64,000 nucleotides of DNA from Meta bourneti (GCA_933210815.1 OW119924.1:45027748-45091747); one strand, 5' to 3'. Shown: positions 24,378 through 37,544, numbered from the stretch's first letter. The notes: generated by a model from the letters alone, not told the origin. Numbers and translations: made by a program.

Positions 24378-25249
24378 CTACGGAAAAATAATGTGTTAGA
24401 GGTGGTAGAGTATACTACTAAGAAGTGTAAAGCCTTCTACAACATTCAATTTCGAGAGAGAGAGTGAGAATTCTATTTTACATTTATAAAAGCTTGATGC
24501 ATTGTTAAATGATACATTGAAATTTTAATTTAAATTGAGTTAAGACATTTAAATACATTGTGCAAAATACAAAATTGTTCGCATTACGAATGTAACAAAA
24601 TTTTAATCGTTTGAAAACATAAAAATGATTTATGTATATATTTAAATTAAATGTGCTAAAATCATTTTTTTAACTTCATGTAGTCAAATCAGAGCTATTT
24701 ACAGCAAATGGAAGCAATGTAGAGAGCTTTGGATATTAAACATTTTATGTTTCATTGAGAATATACAATTAAACTATCTAGTAAATGTGTTTCTACAAAA
24801 ATCTTACTTCTATTAATCACTAATTTTTAAAACAGAAATTTAATTCACATGTAGCTTAAAAGCAAGAACTAAAAACAAAAATCCTATTTATTTACTAAAA
24901 CATCCACAACGGCAAAATGTTCTAGCATTTTTCTTAATATAAAAATATGAATTTTCTGTGGTAAATATAATCATAATAATAATATAAATTTAAGAGTAGC
25001 ATAATCATAAATATAAATCTAAAATTTGTGATATAGACAAGAATTTAGAAAATAAATTAAAAATATTGAAAGATGCTTAACATGCATACATTTAAAAAAA
25101 TAACCCTCAGTATATGAACTGAACTGAGTTGATTAATATAGGGCAAAATGGATATTACAATAAATATCTATTTTAACTGTTTGTAATGGGAACATATTTC
25201 TAATTAGAAAAATTTTTATATTTGTGTATAAATGTTTTTTTAAGCTTGA

Positions 25250-25455
25250 CTATTGATTTCTTTGGCCTTCGGTACTGCAAGGAGCGAACTGATGACTATT
25301 TGTGAGGGAGAAAAAAACACACAGTGGATAGCCGCCATTCCTCCTAGCAGGGACAATCACCCCCCCCCCCCAATCCACGAGCTTATAAATCAAAATTTGA
25401 ACCCGGGACCTACTAGGTGGCAGACAAATGCTTTGACAAATATACCAGGCAGGTG
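25250..25455 (-). mobile_element. tRNA-derived SINE, family B, copy 1
   Basis: Minus-strand head near 25455 with GGTCCCGGGTTCAAATTTTG (B-box-like), and a body with CTCCCTCACAAATAGTCATC. A C-run lies at about 25361. Shares its blocks with 48350-48540. Inserted in the intron that splits Fn3 domain 5. Confidence 0.65.
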
Positions 25456-25624
25456 GTTTTGTGTTTAAATGTTGAATACATCATTATATATAATAATATA
25501 ACTATTGCATCATGTTTCAATGACACATATGGTACTGTAAAAATAATTACAGCAGTATCAATTAGGAATCACTCTGCATATCTATTACCAATTAACATCT
25601 CAAGCATTACTTATTCTAACTTAC

Positions 25625-25779
25625 CTCCATCCACATTATTCTTCTAACATTTCTCAATGCCACAGTATATCCCAGAATTGGAGAACCTCCATCCTTTTCA
25701 GGTCGTCCCCAGGCTAATATAACTGAGCTAGGACCAGTCACAACCTTCTCTAAGGGACCAGTAGGTGGAGAAGGACGTT
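25625..25779 (-). CDS. sls: Fn3 domain 5, first half
   Basis: RPSPPTGPLEKVVTGPSSVI, then AWGRPEKDGGSPILGYTVAL, ending RRIMWME. Same phase-0 split after WME as Fn3 domain 2. Confidence 0.9.
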
Positions 25780-25781
25780 CT

Positions 25782-27031
25782 GGAATAATTCGTTTTTTTA
25801 ATTAGCTTAGGCAATTAATCATGCTATTAGAAGCATAAATGTGTAAATGTTTCAGTAAGAAATTTCTCGAACTACCACATTTCATAAGAGCAATATCTAC
25901 TGAAAGTATTGAAACATAAAGAAATAATACTATAATGTAATAACTGAGATAGAACATTTTTCAAGTTTGCCTTCTGAATAAACAGGATGGGATATAATGC
26001 ACACAAACATATGTATCCCAACATGGATAAATCCACAAATGAAACTTTTGCTTAAGAAAGCAAATTAAATTCGTAGAGTCAATGGACATTGACTGTAATG
26101 TAGGAAAAGACATATCACCCGTGTCAAGTTGTTGATGATCGAAAGAAAAAAGAATCACAGTAAAAATAAAAAAAATCCAAAACATTGCACTCAATAATTG
26201 TATAGAAAAAAAGTGAAAAGACTAAAAAATCACTATTACTCATCACTAATGAGAAATAAATAATGGGAGAAAATGCAATATATTCTGCAAAAATCATTAC
26301 TATATTTGTAAATCTAAATTAAATAATAATGAAGCAGTAATTTAACTGAAAAAAAATTAGTTCTGGAATAAGGATGCACAGGTTTGGAATTTAGCTTAAA
26401 GAATTGAACATTTTACCTTATGCCTTTGCCCTTTCTATATGATAGAAATATAAGTAATTTAAAATAATGTGATGATTTACAATGCATTCATTTGAAATCG
26501 ATAAAATTACATAATCTGTCACTAGCAATAAAAAAATATTCATTATTAACATAAAAATTAAATATTAATACACTTCTTTTTACCATATTCGTTCACTAAT
26601 TCGTTAATTACTATTACGATGCCAATGAATTTTGAATTTACATGCATCATATGCCATATGCATTATACAAATAAAAAGACTAATCAGACTGTAGTCTGAC
26701 TCTTATAAGTTGATATTTGAGTCAAACGGTTTTTCACAAGTCCTTTAATTAAATTAGGAGACAGGCAAAAATGTAAACTATGTGTTTACAGAATTGGCCT
26801 CTTTAGAACAGATTTTGGCTTCGAGTTTATTGTTGTTGCCAGAAGCGGTAATAATGATTATACATTGGTAAAAACTAATCATACATAACTTTGCATATGG
26901 CAATATTTTCCTCAGCAAACTCAGTTCCTTTCTAGAAGTGGACTCCATTGAGCTAAGCTGATTATTACTAGAACCTTACTACACTTAGCTGTTGAAAGAA
27001 GATTGTAATAATATATTTTGCGTTGTCTTAC
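25782..27031 (-). other. Intron, featureless
   Basis: 1.25 kb of AT-rich sequence between Fn3 4 and 5. Nothing recognised. Confidence 0.55.
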
Positions 27032-27337
27032 CAGCAGTTGATGTAAGTTTTATGGCTCTGTCAGTCTCAAGAGGTGGACTGAGACCTGCAGGATTTTCTG
27101 CAAACACTCGGAAGAAGTACTCTTTCTTATGGGTCAAATTATGGACGGTATAGCTCCTGATGTGAGGCTGTAGGGTTTCCAGCCTGTTCCATGCCTTTTT
27201 CGTAGACTCTCTCTTCTCTACAATGTAGGCAGTCAACTCAGCTCCACCAGTGTTCTCTGGGGGTTTCCAACTAAGTGTTAGAGTTTTATTCGTCATGTTG
27301 GACACATTCAATGGACCAACAGGAGAGGATGGTGGTG
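27032..27337 (-). CDS. sls: Fn3 domain 4 (one exon)
   Basis: PPSSPVGPLNVSNMTNKTLT, then SWKPPENTGGAELTAYIVEK, KKAWNRLETLQ and KKEYFFRVFAENPAGLSPPL. Phase 1 to 1. Similar to Fn3 domain 3 in sequence and single-exon layout, suggesting a tandem domain duplication. Confidence 0.92.
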
Positions 27338-27910
27338 CTATAAAACATAAGTTGCGTCAATCAATGTGAATCATTATTACATAAAGATTAACAGTATTTT
27401 TTTATACATTAAACAATAAGACAGTCTATTCGTGTGGCAGTATACATTCATACAATTTTGCATTCGACTACTTCAAGTCCAAAACTAGTTAAGTTAAAAG
27501 AAAATGATTAAATCCAAGTCAAAAAATCTTTTTATAAAGAAAAACTTATGGGGTATAATGATTGTTATTTTGGTTTGATGCAACCGAAAATCTTTAATTT
27601 TACAGATGATTCTGATCTAGATAGAAGCTAAAAATATATTTTGACGTTTGCTAATTTTTCACGAAATCAGAATAAAGCTGTTACCCCTTTTGATTGTATG
27701 TTATACATAATCTTTCTGAGCTTCTGTTTAAAAGATTATGAACTATTATAACACAAATAAATGAACTCATATTGCAGTTTTCAACTTAGAACTAATTATA
27801 ACATTCAAAGAATTAAACAAATAATTTTCCTAAAACTTGGATAAATAACATTTTAAAATAACATATATTTTCATATCTAATATGGATGGAAAAAAATTTC
27901 ATGAACATAC

Positions 27911-28216
27911 ATATTCGAAGACCTGCTGTAATAGTTTCTTCAGGTGCAAAGTATGGACTGTGTCCGATGTCATTTCTGCAGCACACCCTGAAGTGATAGG
28001 CCATCTCTTTCTTCAGACCAGTGACTTCCATAGAGAGTGATTTGCCATCAGTTGTTCCCACCCTCTGCCATGCTTTTCGAGAAGCTTCTTTCCTTTCTAC
28101 TATATATTCGATGATGGGGCTGCCACCGTCATTGTCCGGAGCAAGCCAACTGAGGGTGAATGAACTCTCTGTCATGTTGGAAGTGGTAAATGGTCCCTTG
28201 GGTGCATAGGGTTTGT
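27911..28216 (-). CDS. sls: Fn3 domain 3 (one exon)
   Basis: KPYAPKGPFTTSNMTESSFT, then SWLAPDNDGGSPIIEYIVER, RKAWQRVGTTDG and AYHFRVCCRNDIGHSPYF. The GTATGT donor after 27911 gives the phase-1 end required by the next exon; an earlier GTCTTC is phase-compatible but weaker. Confidence 0.9.
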
Positions 28217-28957
28217 CTGGAAAATTAAAAATGGAAAGTGCTTATCAAAATTATTCTTACGTAACTAATCATGAATCAAATAATTTAATTTAATTACTGA
28301 CTGAAATTAATGACAAGCTGAATAATTGCAAGAGCATCAAAGTAAGTAAATCATTTAAAATTTGAAATGAATTTGATAGGTTTTTAATAATAGGTAACCA
28401 ATAAAAAGTTGCTGAAAATTCAAAACAATGAACCATGATATAATAGAAAATTTATGTTACAGACAATAAATTTAACACTAGTCTTAAGTATAATACATCA
28501 AATAAACTCATAGTTTTTAAAACTAATAGTTCTAATATGAGTATTTTAAAAATATGATTAACAATAGAAAACAAGTATTAAAAGAGTAAACGTCAAAAAC
28601 CCTTAAAAATACATCAAAGTTAATTCAATAATATATAATAATATAATTTCATTTGTTTCATTGTATGCTGCCTTTTAAAAGCTTTAATCATATAATAAAA
28701 TTTCTCAGATATGAATCATAATGGAATTAATTCCGATTTCCTGTTTAACGGCGAAAAATTATTTTCCCCAAAATTGCAATATTTTGAGTAGCTGAGATGA
28801 ATGCTTCCATAGGTAAAATACATAACTGCACATTTAAGTCTTAAAATCAAAATGTTTCAATTTTGATATAAAATTTTAAAAATATACAACTACCTATTAA
28901 ATTCAAATATATAGAAATTTATATATTTCATTTTACATTTATAGAACTTATACTTAC

Positions 28958-29105
28958 CAAATAAGCTCTTTGGTGCAACTGGGTCAGATGTAAGTGGATC
29001 ACTGCGACCATACTCATTGGAAGCAATGACACGGAATGCATATTCGATACCTTCACTAAGATCTTGAATCTCTTGAGTTAGAATACTTGAATTCACTGTT
29101 GTAAC
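28958..29105 (-). CDS. sls: Fn3 domain 2, second half
   Basis: VTTVNSSILTQEIQDLSEGI, then EYAFRVIASNEYGRSDPL. Phase 0 to 1, donor GTAAGT. Confidence 0.9.
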
Positions 29106-29106
29106 C

Positions 29107-30088
29107 TAAAATATTCAAAAATCAAAGCATAAATAACTACAAAACTCCAGAAAAGTTAATTAGCTTACTGCTGTTCTTGTCACTTAACCGTGGTTCAAAA
29201 TTACGAGGCGTTGTCCTTGGATCTTACCCTTAGGGATTGATTCCGGACAGTAGCCAATAGCCCCGTGTGTTGCTCCAGTGCGATGTTAATTAACTATACC
29301 TACCAGGAAAATTAAATGTAATTTATCACAGCAAAATTTTGGCAAGGCATGAAAAGCTGCTAATTGGTGTTAATGAAAATTTTTCACGCAGTGAAAGTTA
29401 CTTTTTTCAAAGTAACAGTATCAAAATTTGGTATGTTTGTAATAAAAATCTGGAGGAAAAAATTATTGTATTGATTTCACTTTTTGTTCTATGCAATAGT
29501 AAGGCTTTGTGACAACAAAAATAATTAAATGTATTTTCTAATAAGTAATAAATTATTTATAAATTGCTACGTACACCAACTTTTTATGTGCTCTGAACAA
29601 GGTAAATCCTTCTAAACCAGGTAAATCTTTCATAGGATGGTTTCAGAAGTACTTCTGCGGAAATGTTCAGAATGAACAAAAACAATTTATAAACTATTGA
29701 AAGTTCCATTTCAGGATCCCTTTGTCATGACCTTGTGCACATACATGCCTTGTTAGTCATAGCTACTTATCAAGAATTATTGAGATCAAAATTTGACTAT
29801 ATTTTGGTTTTTCTCTTTTTCCGATTACTTATTTCTATTAAAATTCCTGAAATAACTTTTGTAACTATATAGGTTATGCGTAATGAACATGGCACAACAT
29901 AGTTAAAAAGACAAAAAGTAGCAAAAATTTAAGTAAAAAAGATGATTCGTTACTTTTAAGGGAGCTTATTTTCACAATCAAATTCAGTCAAAAAAAACAT
30001 GGCTGTATAGGTGAGTAACCAACACATTCGATGTTTAGAAATGCAGTCTACCAAACTAAAACTATTCAAAGGAATGAAGTTGCCTCAC
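29107..30088 (-). other. Intron within Fn3 domain 2, with SINE fragment
   Basis: Carries a 3' SINE fragment (29190-29291); the rest is AT-rich. Confidence 0.6.
29190..29291 (+). mobile_element. SINE family C, 3' fragment
   Basis: CGTGGTTCAAAATTACGAGG, GGGATTGATTCCGGACAGTA and GTGTTGCTCCAGTGCGATGT match the reverse complement of 20272-20375. The 3' tail alone (TGTTGCTCCAGTGCGACGTT) recurs at 9694-9720. Confidence 0.75.
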
Positions 30089-30240
30089 CTCCATCCATAT
30101 TTTTCTTCTCACTTCACATTTCTCGATAATATAGGACATCACTTCTGACTCTCCTATACTTGGTGGTAGCCAGCCTATTGTCACAGAATTTTTCTCAATT
30201 TTGTGGAATGCAATTGGACCTTCTGGTGGAAGAGGTTTAT
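30089..30240 (-). CDS. sls: Fn3 domain 2, first half
   Basis: KPLPPEGPIAFHKIEKNSVT, then GWLPPSIGESEVMSYIIEK and RRKIWMEV at the junction. Phase 1 in, phase 0 out (GTGAGG). Confidence 0.9.
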
Positions 30241-30892
30241 CTGAAATAAATTAGAACAGTATTGTGTCAAAATTGATTTCTCCCAAAATTTTCCTTTTAA
30301 TTTTCTTTTATTGTACAAGAAATTTTGTTTTTAAAAATGTTGCAGAAAAAGCTTTTAAGATATTAATTCGTTAATTAATATATTAGTTTGTAATAATTAA
30401 GATAAAAATTTACATCATGTCCATCCTAACATAACCAGATAAGCACAGCTCGTTTCTGATAAAATGAAAGATTAGATAAATAAGAGCCTTAAACTTATTT
30501 TCGCACTGAAAAGGTTATCTAACTACTTTTATCGTCGTCTGTAAGGAATGGCGTTATGTCTCGTAACATGCTATGGGGTAGATATATTCTTTTGAGAAAA
30601 ATATGTTAATTTAACTTATATGGAAAACAGAAAAATAATTTAAAATAAACAAAAAAAGTGTATGCACAAATAACATTGGAAGGCTGGTTTAGTACAAAAA
30701 AATAAAATAGAGAATCATGTAGAGAAATATTTTGCGGCTAGACCAGATAACATCGATTAGATGGGATCGAATTGAGTATTTTTTTACAATCGTTTGTAGA
30801 AGTACATGGTAAGTACGGAAATCTTTCCATTAAACTTATTGAAAAAGTGTTTGAAAGTTATAAAGCAATTTAAATTTATTATATTTATATAT

Positions 30893-31552
30893 GGTGGGTC
30901 AAAAGTTACGAAGGGGTCTAAAGTTTTAATAACTTTTTAATTAATTGTTTTTTCAGATATTTTATAAAGACCAGGAGATTAACCATGGAAAAATTTACGA
31001 CCGAATGCAGAACCCAAGTTGTGAAATTTTACTATTAAACCCGAGAATCAATAATTCTTACCCAACTAGCATATCATCGCCATTATGGCGTTAAAGATTC
31101 TCCAATCGAATCAATGATTAGAAGTTTGATTGATCGTTTTGAGGAACAAGGTTCAGTGAGAGATCTTCGACGACCAAATAGACCACGCTCGGTCAGGAAC
31201 GCGTTCTGCAGATTTGACAACTCCTGATTTCTTCCAATTGAAGACAAACCGTATCTCAAAGACAAAATTTATGATAACAAGCCTCAGACACTTCAACACC
31301 CAAAGAACAATATTCGGGCTGAAATCAGCACTGGAACCTGAAACACCTAGAAGTGTCATGAAAAACACCTCGGAAAGGGCACAGTTGTGCGAAACAGAAA
31401 ATGGAAGTCATTTGAAACATTTGAGTTTTTACACCTAGTGTACATTTATCTCCTAAGATACTGTATAAATTTCTACTGTATTAAGCCCATCAAGCAAAAA
31501 ATAAAGGCGTTACTAAATATTTATACCTCTTCGAGCCTTTTGGCACACCCTG
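30893..31552 (+). mobile_element. Internally deleted mariner-like transposon
   Basis: Imperfect terminal inverted repeats: left GGTGGGTCAAAAGTTACGAA, right (reverse complement) GGGTGTGCCAAAAGGCTCGA. Inside are the start and end of a DDE transposase but not the middle. Ends are approximate. Sits in the intron after Ig 10. Confidence 0.75.
30985..31438 (+). pseudogene. Truncated transposase (N- and C-terminal pieces)
   Basis: Begins MEKFTTECRTQVVKFYY, then a stop. SMIRSLIDRFEEQGSVRDLR is a helix-turn-helix-like part. It jumps directly to DFFQLKTNRISKTKF, the region after the third catalytic Asp, and ends SVMKNTSERAQLCETENGSH. The catalytic core is missing. Frameshifts are present. Confidence 0.75.
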
Positions 31553-31651
31553 TTGTTCACTCAGATTTTATAATAGTATTTTGTACATATTATGTCACCG
31601 AACTGTTTAAGTGAATTGACCTTAATTAGTATGAAACAGCATTAAACATAC

Positions 31652-31936
31652 CGAGGACAAACAATCTAAAATCGTGTTTGACAGTAGCAGCAGGATTTGT
31701 TAACTGTAATGTATATGTTCCACTGTCTGTATTCTCCACACTGCGAATAGTGATAGTGGTAGAATCCTCTCGTATTTGTACAAGGGTGTGCTTGGTGGAT
31801 TCTAACACCTTGCCATTTTTCAGCCACACAATTTCAGGTGCAGGGTAACCAAACACCTTCACATCCAGTATATATTCACTGTAGGATTTCAAGCGAATAC
31901 TCTTCAATTTTTCATCATATTTGATGGATGGTGGTT
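31652..31936 (-). CDS. sls: Ig domain 10 (one exon)
   Basis: PPSIKYDEKLKSIRLKSYSE, then PAPEIVWLKNGKVLESTKHT, then TDSGTYTLQLTNPAATVKHD. F-strand Cys replaced by Leu. Phase 1 to 1. Confidence 0.92.
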
Positions 31937-31938
31937 CT

Positions 31939-33121
31939 GTCAAAGAGAAAAATTAATTATATAACAAAATAATTAATTCCAAATTATCATGAATACCAAA
32001 AAGTCCTTATTGAAAAAAAACTTTACGTACACCATGGAATATAAATTGCATGGTTTTGATTATGAAATTCATAGTATAGGAATAGTGTTTGGAATTCATA
32101 CACAGTTTGTTTTAAAATCTAAATAGCTTTTAAATGAGTATAATAAAATGATACAGTATGATAGTTTTATGGAAGGTAAACCATAAGTGAGAAAATAATA
32201 TTTGAAATTTTAATTAACTAAAAAATTAAAATTAATTGAGCTCACAGGAGGTTGATGGTGTATATTTAAAACAAATTATGTAAAAATCTCACGATTGTCA
32301 ATTAAATTTATCATGATTACATCTCTAAGCTGCCTCAGTAAAAATTCCAATATTAATTCTAAAGAAGTAAGATGTTAAGGGAAAACACAAGTTCATTTCA
32401 CTTTAATCTTAGGATACTTTTTATGACTTTTCTATTGCAAGTATTTTCATGAATATCGCAGGTATAACTTTCATATTAAAAGTATGTGTATGAAACAAAT
32501 TGTTGGAATACAAATAAGGTCAATCATTTGAAATGCTGTATGATTATAACCAATACTTCTCTGCATAAAAACATTTTGTTAAGTAAACTGGTAAACATTT
32601 AAATGATAATGAACTGAGGAGGAAAATTTGGTAAATTTTCATGATACTGATTATTGAAATTTTAACAGGAGTTGTTCAGTTTATCATCAGTCATCCAACT
32701 TTTAAAATGCTTATTAATGATCAATTTTGTAAAAATTTTGTATTATATATGCAACAAAAAATAAAATAAAAAGTTATATGAAATATAAAATAACTGAGAT
32801 TGATATATTTTAGATACAATATAAAATTTAGTGTAAAGGAAAATAGTTTTGTAAATTATTTAACAATTAACCTTTTATTAACTAGTTAATGCACTGCATT
32901 ACTGTATTTCAAGAATTCATCCAATTTTGAATACCTATCAAATATGACTAACAAGAAACATTTCAGGCTTCAAAATGGTAATTTGAAAGCTGTCACTTGA
33001 ATACAGATTATTTAAATACTGTTTTTTTAACAAGTACTTTACAAATTTCAAACATATTCCTAAACTTTTTAAAAGAACATAAATTTAGAAATACATTATC
33101 AGTCAAATTACTCTAGTCTTA
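31939..33121 (-). other. Intron, featureless
   Basis: 1.2 kb of AT-rich sequence between Ig 9 and Ig 10. Nothing recognised. Confidence 0.6.
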
Positions 33122-33122
33122 C

Positions 33123-33295
33123 CTTGTATCTTCAATTCATTTGTACTTTCAACTGATCCCAAGTTATTTGTAGCTTTACAAGTATAGGTTCCTGCAGATT
33201 TTTCAGTTGTTTCAGAAATTTCCATTGTAGCTACTTGATTTTCATATGTAGTTTTTATGTTCTTCATAACTAACAAATCCTTTCCATTTTTCAAC
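33123..33295 (-). CDS. sls: Ig domain 9, second half
   Basis: LKNGKDLLVMKNIKTTYENQ, then EKSAGTYTCKATNNLGSVES. Phase 2 to 1, donor GTAAGA. Confidence 0.9.
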
Positions 33296-33571
33296 CTGGA
33301 ACAAGAATATCAAGTAATGACAATGTGTCTTTAGTGTGATTTATGAATTCATTAACCTATAATTATGCAGAGAAGAATTTAGATTGGTGTTAGTTCACAA
33401 TTATTTTAATTATATTTGTTTAGATTATATTGTTGAAGAACACTATATAGTGGGATAGCTATTCAGCTTTTATGCGCCATAAAATTAATAGATTCATTAT
33501 TTTAAGTATGGAATTAATAATAAGTCAATGCTTTCTGTTTCAAGAAATAAGGTTACAGTGGAAGTACTTAC

Positions 33572-33683
33572 CATTTGATTGTAGGAGGTGGTTGACCACT
33601 GATTCTGCAAGTCATTTTTGCTGGTTTCTTCAAACCGCAAGTAATTGGTTGAAGATGCTCCACAACAGCTGGAGGTTCACCAG
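33572..33683 (-). CDS. sls: Ig domain 9, first half
   Basis: GEPPAVVEHLQPITCGLKKP, then AKMTCRISGQPPPTIKW. Phase 1 in, phase 2 out; the donor splits the conserved Trp codon. Confidence 0.88.
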
Positions 33684-34006
33684 CTATCAAAACAAAGTAA
33701 TAATAAATACATGTACAAATTTCTCAATATAAATTTCACAATCAATGTATCCTTATAAATAAATAAAAAACAAAAATGTGTTAAAATGGATCATATATTT
33801 TGATAAACAATACTTGTACATTTTAATTAACATTACTTGTAACTAGATTTTCTTATAGATTGAAACTATGTTACAACCTTACACTTATCTTTCTTTTAAA
33901 TAACAAAGTAAGTAACAAAGATTTTCTATTAAATTTGATTTTGAATGATGATTTTCAAAAGTAATAGAGATATAAATAATTTTTGTGATGAATGAGACAA
34001 ATTTAC

Positions 34007-34120
34007 CTTTGAGTTCCCGGATAGGGACATATTTTGTACCAGGAGATGGATCACTCTTTCCTACTTCATTGACAGCTATCACTCTAAACATGTATTCTTC
34101 CCCTTCTTTTAGCTTCTCAA
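34007..34120 (-). CDS. sls: Fn3 domain 1, last part
   Basis: VEKLKEGEEYMFRVIAVNEV, then GKSDPSPG. Classic L.EG.EY.FRV.A.N..G.S.P pattern. Phase 1 to 1. Confidence 0.9.
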
Positions 34121-35387
34121 CTAAAAAAACATAAATAATTACGATAAGTATATATAAAAGTAATTAATAATCCTAGTAAAAAAATTGGCACAAATTATTA
34201 AAATAATTCAGAAAACAATAAATAAGAAGCTAAAATAATTTAGATTAGTCTTTTGAACAATACTTGTTTCTTTATAATCAGTATAATAATTACATTTATT
34301 TTATTAATTTGTAATATTTTTAATAATTTTATAATAAAATAATATTTTCTGAGGTTCAAGAATAATGTTTCTAAAAGTAAAATCATACTATCAAGTAAAA
34401 GAGGAAAATTTTGAAAATAACGGTAAATTGCAATCCTAAAACTAATCAGTCTGGACATAAATATGCTATGATTAAATTTGAAGTATGATCCATTAAACAT
34501 GGATCTATAATTTTGCACCTATGTTTCTCATAATGCTTTCGTGTACAAATAATTATTGAAAATATTGTTACATAAAAATTCCATTTAAAAATATAAAAGT
34601 AAGATTTATAAAATGACATGCTTTAACGTGAGCAAAGTGAAAGATAAATATTTGAGTTTAAATTATGAAAACTTAATTAAAAGGAAATTATTTTTTAAAG
34701 TTAAATAGAAAAAGTTCCATTCCAAAGAATAAAAATTAATATTTTTCTCACTTGTTCTTTGAAAACACCTTACTCTTCTAAAAACTATGATTTAAGTACC
34801 CAAAAAGTGTAAAAATTTGCATAATGCTAAAAAGTTAAACGCATGTTCAATTACGATACAATTACAAAATCCTAAAGAACAAATAACAATCCCTTTAAAA
34901 ACTGTACATACTTTTTATCTGAACTCACTTATGAATGTAGAAGTTTATAACTATGATTAAAAACTAGATTTTTATGAATTACAAATTAAACTCAAAGAAA
35001 ATATTTCATGATAGGGAAACATTAGTTTTTAAGTTGATAAAACAGTTAAAAGAGAACCTAAGAATGTGAAATGTATTTTTCATGAGTGACATTAATCAGA
35101 CAATGAAAGGCAATAATGATAACCTTATTTTGACTGATTATTCATAAATGTTTGCTAAATTCAAGAAATTAAGCATCAAAATAGGATAATACATATAAGA
35201 ATAAAATTACATTAAATTTAAGAAAATACTGTAGAGTAAGTTAATAAATGTGTTTTATATATATTACCTCCATTAAAAACAGATAAATACAATAAAGTTA
35301 AAATATAAGAATAATTAGTTTTACAAAGAACAGTTGAACAGATATTTTAAATAGAAGCTATATATAAATAGTAAAAAATGCAGTAAC
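34121..35387 (-). other. Intron within Fn3 domain 1
   Basis: 1.27 kb of very AT-rich sequence. No repeat, element or gene recognised. Confidence 0.6.
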
Positions 35388-35579
35388 CTTTGGTAAATGG
35401 TTTTTCAATAGTGAATTTTTCATTATAAGTTGACCAGCGGAGGGTATTTCTATCATGGAATTCAATAATGTAATTAGTGATTGGTGAGCCACCATCACTT
35501 TCTGGTACTTTCCAGCTTAGTGTCAAGGAGTCACTGGTAATTTCTGAGGCAGTCGGCATTCCAGGAGACTTAGGTTTAT
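35388..35579 (-). CDS. sls: Fn3 domain 1, first part
   Basis: KPKSPGMPTASEITSDSLTL, then SWKVPESDGGSPITNYIIEF and LRWSTYN. The SW.PP.SDGGSPI pattern is typical of titin-like Fn3. Ends after PFTK with a less common GTTACT donor, phase 1. Confidence 0.88.
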
Positions 35580-35673
35580 CTAAATTTGAAATAGTTTCAA
35601 TAAATTTGACAATTAAAAAACCATAAAAAGCTACTTGTATAACAAGTTTTCAAAACTAGAATTGAAAATTTAC

Positions 35674-35952
35674 CAATAATTGATACTGTGAAGTCTGTTT
35701 TACATTCCCCACATTTGTTAGTTAATTTCAATGTGTAGTTTTCAACATCTGCATCTTCCAATTTTTTTATTGTAAGAACAGTTTTGTTGCCATAATTTTC
35801 TGTTGTGCGTTTCTTGTCTGGACTAATTGTTTTTCCTTTGTAAAACCACTCAATCTTTGGTGGAGGAAGAGCTGTAAATTCTACATCAACTGTCACATTA
35901 CCACCTCGTTTGCCCTTGAAATGTCGCTTTTCGGAATTCACACGTGGAGTTG
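35674..35952 (-). CDS. sls: Ig domain 8 (one exon)
   Basis: TPRVNSEKRHFKGKRGGNVT, then PPPKIEWFYKGKTISPDKKR, then DADVENYTLKLTNKCGECKT. Phase 1 to 1. The F-strand Cys is replaced by Leu, while two Cys lie in the F-G loop. Confidence 0.92.
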
Positions 35953-35953
35953 C

Positions 35954-36695
35954 TGCAAGAAAGAACATAGTTACAGGAATTAATAGAAAGCATAACTGTT
36001 AAATACTATGAAACAACTAAGTCTTGAAGTTAAATGTCATCATGTCAATATTTTTAACTTAAATAAAAAATGTTATGCATTATAAATACCTCTATTGTTT
36101 ATATATAGTTTACTATATTGCTAAGTCAATTCAAATGATTCTATCTTGAATTTGACACAAATTAATCATTAGAATAAAACAATTCAGCATTGTTAGAAAA
36201 ATACAATTAAGCCTAAAGTTTTATTAATTAATCACTTTAAGAAAATTTTAAACACATAATAATAAAAGCATTTAGCACATTTTATGTAAAGAAATTAAAT
36301 TGATATTTTATAAACAAATTTTGTAAAGCCCATTACATAAAATATTACACCTGCTTTTTACATAGTTTTAACAAGCCCTTGAATTGTAAATATATACAGG
36401 CAGCTCATTATTAATCAAACATGGTCTCTAATTATTTTCTTGTTAGAGCAAATGGAAATAAAGGTACACAAGTTTCTATATCTGACTGGATCCTCATGTG
36501 TTTAAAGCATACTATTTAAACAAAAACTTGACTGTTAGTAAAAATTTAGGTCAGGATAAACTGAAAATTCCTTCAAAACAATTTTACTGAAAACGTTTTC
36601 AAACACATTGTATTAGATCCTTTGGAATTAAGTTGCATTATTTTTTCAAAAGTTATATTCTTAAATAGTTACATAATACTTAAAAAATTACTTAC
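35954..36695 (-). other. Intron, featureless
   Basis: AT-rich intron between Ig 7 and Ig 8. Nothing recognised. Confidence 0.6.
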
Positions 36696-36962
36696 CTTCA
36701 ACTGTGAGTGTGGAGGAACATGTTTTTTCATCAAGCACACAAGTATATAAACCCCGATCATCTAAGCTTGTATCTTTAATTATCAGTCGTCGACGACAAC
36801 CTTCCTTCTCCATAATAAATCTTTCAGTGGGTTTAAGTGTCTGTCCATCTTTCATCCATCGAACTTCAAATGTTTCGCGTGTTACTTCCACCAGAAGTGT
36901 TGTAGTGTCACTCTCGCGAATAACAACATCTCGGAGCTTTAAGGTGAATTCAGCATGAGCCT
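36696..36962 (-). CDS. sls: Ig domain 7 (one exon)
   Basis: AHAEFTLKLRDVVIRESDTT, then FEVRWMKDGQTLKPTERF, then LDDRGLYTCVLDEKTCSSTL. Titin-type I-set module, phase 1 to 1. Confidence 0.92.
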
Positions 36963-37544
36963 CTGAAATGTATCAAAATATTCACTTTAGTACAGGGAAC
37001 ACATCATTAGCATGTTTATAGACAGTTACTGGAATAAGATGGAAGATCCCGGTCTAAGAAAAAATGAGTTTTCTCGAAAATGAGACATTCGAAAGTTCAT
37101 GTAAAAGCAATTTAAATTTAAATAGTACTGACAAATTCTGAAAACAAATTTTTTCTCATAATTTTAGAGTTCTGTACAGCTTAAATGTTGTCCATAAAAG
37201 TTTTTATAAGGCTATAAAAAGAAAAATAATATATTCTTTATTGTCATTGATATATATTGGTGGTCAGTAACGACTGAGTTCATGTTTATTTCATTACCTT
37301 CATCCATAAGTCTTATATTGACTTGGCAAAAATCGATGGCACTGATTGGAAGTTAAGAGTAGTCTTATGCTTGTAAAATATTTTTACTTAAATGGTAAAA
37401 AAGGTTTCTGAACATGCAAAAATGTGCCTTCAGGTTTTGTTTCAAAGTTTGTGATGCAGCTATATTTCTTTACTCATAAAATCAAGTATATCAGTTAAAA
37501 AATAAAAGAATATTTAAAACTTGAGTAGATAGTTAAAAATTTAC

